Shown in pieces: positions 1 through 4,923 of a DNA stretch of 5,840 bases. Each line of letters starts with the position of its first letter. Position 1 is the first letter of the stretch. Both the position numbers and the translations under genes were made by a program. This stretch comes from Dehalococcoidia bacterium. Lineage in GTDB: Bacteria; Chloroflexota; Dehalococcoidia; Dehalococcoidales; RBG-16-60-22. Location: NCBI GenBank assembly GCA_004375725.1, contig SOKS01000155.1:1-5840 (forward strand), in the 5' to 3' direction. The notes beneath the pieces were generated by a model, which worked only from the letters and a program-made list of their open reading frames with translations, was not told the DNA's origin and did not search any database.

Positions 1-377
1 AGCTGGCAGCAGAGGAAAAGGCCCCTCAGGTTGGTATTGAGGATGGTATCCCATTCATTTTCCTCGAAGTCCTCCAGCGGTTTGCGTATCATTACGGCGG
101 CGTTATTGACCAGGATATCAATCTTTTTATATTCGTTCATCACCTTTCCCACCATGGCGGCAACGGAGGCCTTCTGGCTGACATCGGTGGGTATGGCTAT
201 GACGTTGAATCCCTCTTTCTGTAATGCTTCCGCTGCTTTCTGTCCCTCGGCCGCCCGTCGGTTGGCGATGACGACGGTAGCGCCGGCGCCGGCAAGGCCC
301 CGGGTTATCCCTAAACCAATGCCCTGGTTACCACCGGTAACGATGGCGATTTTCCCCGTCAGGTCAAACATGTTCAT
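1..377 (-). CDS. SDR family NAD(P)-dependent oxidoreductase, N-terminal part (runs off left edge)
   Basis: This is the N-terminal 125 residues of a classical short-chain dehydrogenase/reductase, a cytosolic enzyme that interconverts a hydroxyl and a carbonyl group using NAD(P). Visible landmarks are the cofactor motif TGGNQGIG at residues 14-21, a D-V pair at 65-66 that normally contacts the adenine, NNAA at 91-94 (the family's NNAG with Ala for Gly), and N116, the Asn of the Asn-Ser-Tyr-Lys tetrad. The Ser, Tyr and Lys lie beyond the window. N39-R40-R41 after the second strand, with no acidic residue there, suggests NADP(H) preference (inference). The ATG at 375-377 is chosen because AAGGAGG lies 7 bases upstream (385-391); a second Met is codon 3. 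It is the third gene of a leftward operon, 31 bases after the hydroxyacid dehydrogenase. The substrate cannot be told; the family is sure. Usual family length is about 250 residues, so roughly half is present. Confidence 0.93.
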   Translation of the reverse strand, partial: MNMFDLTGKIAIVTGGNQGIGLGITRGLAGAGATVVIANRRAAEGQKAAEALQKEGFNVIAIPTDVSQKASVAAMVGKVMNEYKKIDILVNNAAVMIRKPLEDFEENEWDTILNTNLRGLFLCCQ

Positions 378-408
378 TTTGCTGCCTCCTTGCTCAAGGT
401 AACTCGCT

Positions 409-1455
409 TTATTTCATTTCCTGGTGGAATTTTTTCAGTTTATTTTGAAACTCGGGCCTGTCCCAGACTTCCGGATTGACCAGTTTCTCTGGCTTTTCAC
501 CGTCAATCATCTGGCGTATCTGTTTGGCAATCAGCTCCCACATGGTGATGTAGAACTCGTCGGTCATGGCGATGGAATGCGGGGTGACAATGACGTTTTC
601 CAGCTTGAACAGGGGATTGTCTCCCGAGGCTGGCTCCTGCTCGTAGACATCTATGCCGGCACCCTGAATCCAGTTTTCCTTCAGTGCCTTTATCAGCGCT
701 GCCTCGTCGATGACCGGACCGCGTGACGTGTTGATGATGTAGGCGGTCGGTTTCATCTTCTTCAGCTCCTTTTCACCGATTAGATGCCGGGTCTTTTCAC
801 TCAGTGGACAACTGACGTTCACGAAGTCGGACTGGGACAGCACGGTATCCATATCGACAAGCTGCACATCGACATCTTTGACGGTATCTTGGGTGATATA
901 GGGGTCGTAGGCGATGTGTTTCATGCCGAAGGGTTTGGCCAGCCGGAACAAGTCATGGCCGATGTTGCCGACGCCTATCGAGCCCAGCGTCTTTCCCGCC
1001 AGTCCGATACCGGGGTACTTTTTCCTTCCGTCATCCCAGCGCCCTTCACGGGTTACTATATCCTTAACTCGGAGGCGCGTTGCCAGGGCCAGAATAAATG
1101 CCATGATACCGGTGGCCACCGGCCGGCGCACCGCCGCCGGGACGATAAAGAGGGCGACTCCAGCGTCGGTGCAGGCGGGCACATCCACCATATCGTAGCC
1201 GACGCCACCGCGGTTGAGGCAAAGAAGCTGCTCGCAGGCCATCAGCGTTTTCCTGGTCCAGTAGGGAGCGAAGGTAATCACCATGTCAAAGCCTTTAGCC
1301 TGCTCGGTGGTAACCTCCGTCAGGTACTCCGGAAACTTATCCCATTCCACGTCCGGCATCTTGTCCAGCACTGACGGCCCCGGTCCGGGGCTAATCGACT
1401 TCCCTTTCTCGTCGAAAAGGTCGCGGGTAACGGCAACTCTCGCTTTTCTGCCCAT
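409..1455 (-). CDS. D-2-hydroxyacid dehydrogenase family protein (NAD-binding)
   Basis: The 348-residue product belongs to the D-isomer-specific 2-hydroxyacid dehydrogenase family (relatives of SerA, glyoxylate/hydroxypyruvate reductase and D-lactate dehydrogenase), which interconvert 2-oxo acids and D-2-hydroxy acids in the cytosol. The split catalytic domain occupies about 1-125 and 300-348, around a Rossmann domain. The Rossmann motif G161-V-G-N-I-G166 is followed by D184 at the end of the second strand, which points to NAD rather than NADP. The catalytic trio is present: R245 in NTSRGPVIDE, E274 in DVYEQEP, and H293 in TPHS. The R-to-E spacing of 29 matches E. coli SerA. There is no ACT domain, so it is not a long-form phosphoglycerate dehydrogenase. 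AGGAGG at 1465-1470 sits 9 bases before the ATG. It is the middle gene of the leftward operon, 56 bases after the aldolase gene. It may reduce an oxo acid made by the aldolase, or produce one for it; the substrate is not evident from sequence. Confidence 0.93.
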   Translation of the reverse strand: MGRKARVAVTRDLFDEKGKSISPGPGPSVLDKMPDVEWDKFPEYLTEVTTEQAKGFDMVITFAPYWTRKTLMACEQLLCLNRGGVGYDMVDVPACTDAGVALFIVPAAVRRPVATGIMAFILALATRLRVKDIVTREGRWDDGRKKYPGIGLAGKTLGSIGVGNIGHDLFRLAKPFGMKHIAYDPYITQDTVKDVDVQLVDMDTVLSQSDFVNVSCPLSEKTRHLIGEKELKKMKPTAYIINTSRGPVIDEAALIKALKENWIQGAGIDVYEQEPASGDNPLFKLENVIVTPHSIAMTDEFYITMWELIAKQIRQMIDGEKPEKLVNPEVWDRPEFQNKLKKFHQEMK

Positions 1456-1511
1456 ATCTAGTTTCCTCCTGCTCTGCTTGTTTTACCACACTTAATTTTA
1501 TACTGATATCT

Positions 1512-2333
1512 CTAACCTATAAGCGCACGTGCCTTCTCGATTGCCGGACGCAGCGCTTCCACATTGCCGTCGAGAACGCTGCCGACCAGAAGCAGGTTAT
1601 AGCCTGCCTTCGCCCATTTGGCCAGAGTTTCAGGGGTAAAGCCCCCGATACCGGCTACCTTGCCCGTTTTCTGGCATATCTGGAGAATCTGTTTCAGCCT
1701 CTCGTTCACGGCGGGCGTGGTAACCACTTCGGTGGCCACGGCTTTCGGATCCATGTCTCCCATGTCGACCGCCAGGTCAAACGGCCCAACAATCGTGCCG
1801 GTAACGCCTTCCAGGCTTAAAATATGGTGCAGATTGCTGATGTTCTCCAGACTCTCCGTCTGGGGAAACAGCACCGTATTGTTATTGATGTAATCCATGA
1901 GAGAGCGGAATGGTACTTTGGTGAGGTCTTGAGAATCAATCTGGTATGGGCTCAGCCCAATGCCGGTCCCACGGTGCCCAACGGGAGGGAAATATGACAT
2001 GTTAACCGCATGGGCGGCTTCTTCCATAGTATTTACCAGGGGGAGCATTAAGCCGTTCACCCCGGCATCCAGATAACACCTGAAGAAGGCTGCTTTGTCC
2101 TCGGTCCGCATCAAAAGGGGCATATCCATCTCGTGGCAGACCCGGATATATTCCCAGACGGTCTCCTTGTTTATCAGGCTGTGTTCCGTCTCCAGCATTA
2201 CAAACCCGTCCCCCAGGTCTTTAAGCGCCTTTACCGTTTCCCCCGGGTCACCTCCCGGTCCGACGAGCTGTCCAAACATCTTCTCACCGGCCTGCAGTTT
2301 CTTTTTCATGTTAAAAGTTGCGTTCAGTCCCAC
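1512..2333 (-). CDS. HpcH/HpaI aldolase/citrate lyase family protein
   Basis: The 273-residue product is a class II (metal-dependent) aldolase of the HpcH/HpaI family, a TIM-barrel enzyme that reversibly cleaves 2-oxo-4-hydroxy acids into pyruvate (or a related oxo acid) and an aldehyde. Residues matching family positions are H51 in ETEHSLIN (general base His), R76 in LLMRTED (substrate Arg), the loop PPVGHRGTG at 116-124, and the metal ligands E160 in PQTES and D186 in GPFDLAVDMG. The start is a GTG at 2331-2333, supported by AAGGAGGA at 2341-2348 with 7 bases spacing. The only nearby ATG, codon 9, has no such site. The length is slightly above the usual 250-267 residues because of about seven extra N-terminal residues. 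It is the promoter-proximal gene of the leftward operon with the D-2-hydroxyacid dehydrogenase and the SDR. The aldehyde substrate is unknown. A citrate-lyase-type CoA substrate is less likely, since the motifs follow the HpaI/GarL branch. Confidence 0.92.
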   Translation of the reverse strand: MGLNATFNMKKKLQAGEKMFGQLVGPGGDPGETVKALKDLGDGFVMLETEHSLINKETVWEYIRVCHEMDMPLLMRTEDKAAFFRCYLDAGVNGLMLPLVNTMEEAAHAVNMSYFPPVGHRGTGIGLSPYQIDSQDLTKVPFRSLMDYINNNTVLFPQTESLENISNLHHILSLEGVTGTIVGPFDLAVDMGDMDPKAVATEVVTTPAVNERLKQILQICQKTGKVAGIGGFTPETLAKWAKAGYNLLLVGSVLDGNVEALRPAIEKARALIG

Positions 2334-2340
2334 GTTAAAA

Positions 2341-2348
2341 TCCTCCTT
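2341..2348 (-). promoter_or_regulatory. Ribosome binding site that sets a GTG start for the aldolase gene
   Basis: Read on the minus strand this is AAGGAGGA, a near-perfect Shine-Dalgarno site, 7 bases before the GTG at 2333. The in-frame ATG at codon 9 has no comparable site, so initiation at GTG is favoured. Confidence 0.8.
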
Positions 2349-2389
2349 GAAAAATATTTAAACTGGAATAAGTCAACTCACCATCAGCA

Positions 2390-2419
2390 AGGTTACCCAA
2401 ACTGCCCGCTCCGTGTCAA
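2390..2419 (-). promoter_or_regulatory. Candidate sigma-70 promoter of the leftward aldolase operon
   Basis: On the minus strand there is a perfect -35 box TTGACA (2414-2419), an 18-base spacer and a weak -10 box TAACCT (2390-2395, with the important first, second and last bases matching). Transcription would begin near 2383, about 50 bases before the GTG start of the aldolase gene. A second TTGACT at 2371-2376 has no -10 box at suitable spacing. The weak -10 could mean activator dependence, which would suit a catabolic operon, but this is inference. Confidence 0.4.
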
Positions 2420-2442
2420 GGGCGCTTTATGGTATGGAAAGA

Positions 2443-2465
2443 AGCCGTTGTCGCCGGCTATTTTT
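2443..2465 (+). terminator. Short inverted repeat with T-run (weak terminator-like or operator-like hairpin)
   Basis: AGCCG (2443-2447) and CGGCT (2455-2459) form a 5-base-pair stem with a 7-base loop, followed on the plus strand by ATTTTTATTT. It looks like a weak intrinsic terminator for rightward transcription. It lies just upstream of the cinA promoter, between the two divergent promoters, where it could block antisense read-through into cinA or simply be an operator half-site pair. The short stem makes either role uncertain. Confidence 0.25.
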
Positions 2466-2467
2466 AT

Positions 2468-2497
2468 TTGCTGTTTCAGAGTATTGCTTGGTATAAT
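2468..2497 (+). promoter_or_regulatory. Candidate sigma-70 promoter of cinA (extended -10)
   Basis: A perfect -10 box TATAAT at 2492-2497 is preceded by TGG, giving the extended -10 form. An approximate -35 box TTGCTG (2468-2473, three of six matches) lies 18 bases upstream. Transcription would begin near 2504, giving a leader of about 34 bases. That leader would begin with GCGC-TTTT-GCGC (2503-2514), a tiny possible hairpin. The cinA ribosome binding site GAGGA (2528-2532) is 5 bases before the ATG. Confidence 0.55.
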
Positions 2498-2537
2498 TGG
2501 GTGCGCTTTTGCGCGGAATAATAGTATGAGGAATTAG

Positions 2538-3755
2538 ATGAAAGCGGAAATCATTTCCATCGGTACTGAGCTTCTCCTCGGTGAGATAGTCGATACCAAT
2601 ACCCCTTATCTGGCCGGCCAGTTGTCCGTGCTTGGCATTGACCTCTATTTCACCTCGGCGGTGGGCGATAACATGGCCCGGCTAAAGGGCGTTCTCAAGC
2701 AGGCCTGGGACAGGTCGGATATCGTTCTTACCACCGGGGGCATCGGCCCAACCCAGGATGACCTCACCCGTGACGCCATTGCCGCGCTCCTGGGCGAGAA
2801 GACGGAAGTGGACCCGCAGTTGAAGCAGGGTTTGATTAATTTTTTTGCCCGGCGTGGCCTGGAAATGCCAGCCAGCAATGTCCGACAGGCAACGCTTATC
2901 CCTTCTTGCACCGCGCTAATCAACTCTCAAGGCACCGCCCCCGGCTGGTGGGTGGAAAAAGAGGGGAAGATAATCGTGGCTATGCCCGGCCCTCCGGGAG
3001 AGATGCAGTACATGTGGGAAAATCAGGTTTTACCCAGATTGCAGGAGAGGACGGGTGCGGTTCTCCTGACGCGCATGATAAAGACGTTTGGCACGTCAGA
3101 AGCCAAAGTTGACGAGATGCTGTCTGACCTGACGGCGTCAACGAATCCAACGCTGGCGACCTACGCCAAGCTCGATGGTATCTATATCCGCATCGCGGCG
3201 AAGGCAGAAAAAAAAGAAGAAGCCCAAAAGATGGTTGATAGTCGTGAGGCTGACGTCAGGGCCATTCTGGGTGATATCATCTGGGGGGTGGACGATGATA
3301 CACAGGAAGCGGTGGCGGGCAAGGTGCTTCTTGAGAAAGGCCTGTCGCTGGCCGTTGCCGAGTCGTTCACCGGCGGTTTTTTGGCCCATACACTGGCCGC
3401 GGACGCAAACAGTGCGCACTATTTCAAAGGCGGGCTGATTGCGGCGTCCAGCGAAGTTAAGGTGGCACTGGGCCTGGACCCGAAGCTGGTCAATGGTGAG
3501 GACAAGGCCGAGGTGGCCAGGGCAATGGCGGTCCTGGCACGCCAGAAGCTGGAGGCTACAGTTGGCATCGGTATTGAAGGTGAAGGGCACTCCGAACCGG
3601 AGAGCGGTATGATGGCGGGCACGGTATTTATTGCCATTGACAGCGAAAAGGCCGGTTTGCACGCCGTACAGAGCTATTCCGGACGACTCTACCAGATGAA
3701 GCGGAGAGCGGCTTATTACGCGCTCTTTGACCTGGTGAAGTTATTGAGGGCATGA
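2538..3755 (+). CDS. cinA: CinA family protein (MoCF-like domain plus PncC-like domain)
   Basis: The 405-residue product has the full CinA layout and usual length. The N-terminal MoCF/COG1058 domain (about 1-170), linked in this family to ADP-ribose pyrophosphatase activity, carries GTELLLGEIVDTN (9-21), TTGGIGPTQDDLT (65-77), GTAPG (132-136) and PGPPGEM (150-156). A linker domain follows (about 175-250). The C-terminal domain (about 255-405) aligns with PncC, the NMN deamidase of pyridine nucleotide salvage, but its signatures are altered. AESCTGG is AESFTGG (274-280). The Tyr upstream of the conserved Lys is Ala (A303, K308). The usual GAVS is replaced by NGED. The SGIAGPxGG loop is IGIEGEG (344-350). 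The SGDR motif is SGRL (381-384). The MoCF domain is therefore probably active, while the deamidase activity is doubtful. The ATG at 2538 has GAGGA 5 bases upstream. The gene has its own promoter and appears monocistronic between two catabolic blocks. Despite the name, competence need not be implied. Confidence 0.95.
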   Translation: MKAEIISIGTELLLGEIVDTNTPYLAGQLSVLGIDLYFTSAVGDNMARLKGVLKQAWDRSDIVLTTGGIGPTQDDLTRDAIAALLGEKTEVDPQLKQGLINFFARRGLEMPASNVRQATLIPSCTALINSQGTAPGWWVEKEGKIIVAMPGPPGEMQYMWENQVLPRLQERTGAVLLTRMIKTFGTSEAKVDEMLSDLTASTNPTLATYAKLDGIYIRIAAKAEKKEEAQKMVDSREADVRAILGDIIWGVDDDTQEAVAGKVLLEKGLSLAVAESFTGGFLAHTLAADANSAHYFKGGLIAASSEVKVALGLDPKLVNGEDKAEVARAMAVLARQKLEATVGIGIEGEGHSEPESGMMAGTVFIAIDSEKAGLHAVQSYSGRLYQMKRRAAYYALFDLVKLLRA

Positions 3756-3812
3756 GATACTCCTGTTTGCCTGCATCCCGTCATGTGTCATTGTCATACT
3801 GATTGCTTTCGC

Positions 3813-3841
3813 TTGCCCCCGAAAAATGGCTGGCGTATAAT
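3813..3841 (+). promoter_or_regulatory. Candidate sigma-70 promoter of the dehydrogenase-kinase operon
   Basis: TTGCCC (3813-3818, four of six -35 matches) and a perfect TATAAT (3836-3841) are separated by the ideal 17 bases. Transcription would begin near 3848, leaving a leader of about 29 bases that contains AAGGAGG at 3858-3864. This separates the right-hand pair from cinA, and no clear terminator is visible between 3756 and 3812. No convincing operator palindrome overlaps the promoter. Confidence 0.55.
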
Positions 3842-3857
3842 CAGAATATCGATATAT

Positions 3858-3864
3858 AAGGAGG
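3858..3864 (+). promoter_or_regulatory. Ribosome binding site of the zinc dehydrogenase, long spacing
   Basis: AAGGAGG lies 12 bases before the ATG at 3877, longer than the 7-9 bases of the leftward genes. There is no closer start codon in the frame, so the ATG stands. The spacing may lower translation somewhat. Confidence 0.7.
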
Positions 3865-3876
3865 CAGACGAGCACT

Positions 3877-4908
3877 ATGAAAGCCGTCGTTAAAGAAAAA
3901 GCAGCTCCCGGGGCCAGACTCATGGATGTTGATGTGCCGGCACCGGGACCACGAGATGTCCTCATCAAGGTAAAAGCCGCCGCCATCTGTGGCACGGATA
4001 TCCATATTATGGAGTGGCCCCCTTTCGCTCAGGCCAGAATCAAGCCGCCGATGATTTTCGGTCACGAGTGCAGTGGCGAGGTGGTGAAAGTTGGCGACCA
4101 GGTAAAGAATATCGCGGTGGGCGACCTGGTGGCGGTGGAGACCCATATCCCGGACGAGACCTGTTTTATGTGCCAGACTGGACTCCAGCATATCTGCGAG
4201 AAGATGGCGATAATCGGCGTGCATGTGGACGGCGTCTTTGCGGAATACGCGAAAATCCCGGCCGTCTGCTGCTGGAAGCTCGCTAGAGACACCAATCCAG
4301 ACCTGGGGGCTATTCTGGAGCCATGGGGAGTGGCGGTTAACGGTATCCTCAAGGGGGAGGTTAATAATCGCACGGTGGCGGTATTCGGCTGCGGGCCCAT
4401 CGGGCTCATGGGGCTCGGCTCCATCCATGCCTGGGGCGCCAGCAAGATTTTTGCCGTCGAGCCTTCGGAAATGAGACTGAGTATGGTTCCCCAATTTGCC
4501 CCCGATGCCGTTCTGATTAACCCCGCCAAGGACAATGCGGCCAAAGTTATCCTTGATGCTACTGGCGGGCGGGGCGTTGACGTATCTATCGATATCAGCG
4601 GCAATCCCAGGGCAATTCAGGCGGCATTCGAGGTCGTGCGCCGAGCGGGCAGAGTCACCCTGGTAGGGTTGCCCTCGGAACCGGTGACACTTGAACTCAC
4701 TGCCAATGTCATCTACAAGGAAGCCAGGGTCTTCGGCAGCACCGGACGGATGATGTGGCAGACCTGGTACGAGATGCAGAACCTGATGGACTCGGGGAAG
4801 TTTGACCCGATGCCGGTCATCACTCATCGTATGCCGCTGGCGGATTTTGCCAAGGGAATTGAACTGGCCCAGAGTGGTAAAGCGGGCAAGATTCTGCTTT
4901 ACCCTTAG
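3877..4908 (+). CDS. Zinc-dependent alcohol dehydrogenase, L-threonine 3-dehydrogenase-like
   Basis: The 343-residue product is a medium-chain zinc dehydrogenase. By eye it follows E. coli threonine dehydrogenase (Tdh, oxidises the C3 hydroxyl of L-threonine with NAD) from end to end with almost no gaps. Catalytic zinc ligands are C38 (AICGTDIHI), H63 and E64 (FGHE). H90, a residue tied to Tdh substrate specificity, is kept. The structural-zinc lobe has C96, C99 and C107, but the first Cys is D93. The Rossmann motif is G171-C-G-P-I-G176, with E195 after the next strand favouring NAD. The C-terminal stretch TGRMMWQTWYEMQ (289-301) and ITHRMPLADFAKG (315-327) resemble Tdh strongly. The usual Tdh partner kbl is not beside it. 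Instead a DUF1537 acid sugar kinase begins 15 bases downstream, so the substrate may be a four-carbon hydroxy acid or polyol rather than threonine (inference). Sorbitol/polyol dehydrogenase is another option. Family certain, substrate open. Confidence 0.92.
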   Translation: MKAVVKEKAAPGARLMDVDVPAPGPRDVLIKVKAAAICGTDIHIMEWPPFAQARIKPPMIFGHECSGEVVKVGDQVKNIAVGDLVAVETHIPDETCFMCQTGLQHICEKMAIIGVHVDGVFAEYAKIPAVCCWKLARDTNPDLGAILEPWGVAVNGILKGEVNNRTVAVFGCGPIGLMGLGSIHAWGASKIFAVEPSEMRLSMVPQFAPDAVLINPAKDNAAKVILDATGGRGVDVSIDISGNPRAIQAAFEVVRRAGRVTLVGLPSEPVTLELTANVIYKEARVFGSTGRMMWQTWYEMQNLMDSGKFDPMPVITHRMPLADFAKGIELAQSGKAGKILLYP

Positions 4909-4911
4909 CTT

Positions 4912-4917
4912 GAGAGG
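4912..4917 (+). promoter_or_regulatory. Ribosome binding site that favours a GTG start for the kinase
   Basis: GAGAGG directly abuts the ATG at 4918, which leaves no spacer for initiation there. It sits 6 bases before the in-frame GTG at 4924, a normal spacing. The GTG is therefore the more likely start. Confidence 0.55.
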
Positions 4918-4923
4918 ATGGTA

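Noticed and set aside
784..1374. A 196-codon plus-strand frame inside the hydroxyacid dehydrogenase
   Set aside because: It is antisense to a gene with all catalytic motifs present and shows no domain of its own.
1495..1522. Possible internal leftward promoter between the aldolase and hydroxyacid dehydrogenase genes (minus-strand TAAAAT)
   Set aside because: The -10-like box has only a poor -35 match (CTTATA) at 17 bases, and the stretch is simply AT-rich spacer. It is not enough to call.
2133..2537. A 134-codon plus-strand frame covering the divergent intergenic region and ending just before cinA
   Set aside because: It starts inside the aldolase gene on the opposite strand, resembles no family, and overlaps the predicted promoters of both directions.
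3138..3662. A 174-codon minus-strand frame inside cinA
   Set aside because: It is antisense to a well-supported gene. It lacks motifs, and its Phe run is the complement of the A-rich tract.
3756..3812. Search for a terminator after cinA
   Set aside because: No stem of useful length followed by a T-run was found on the plus strand, so none is called. Read-through into the dehydrogenase operon is possible.
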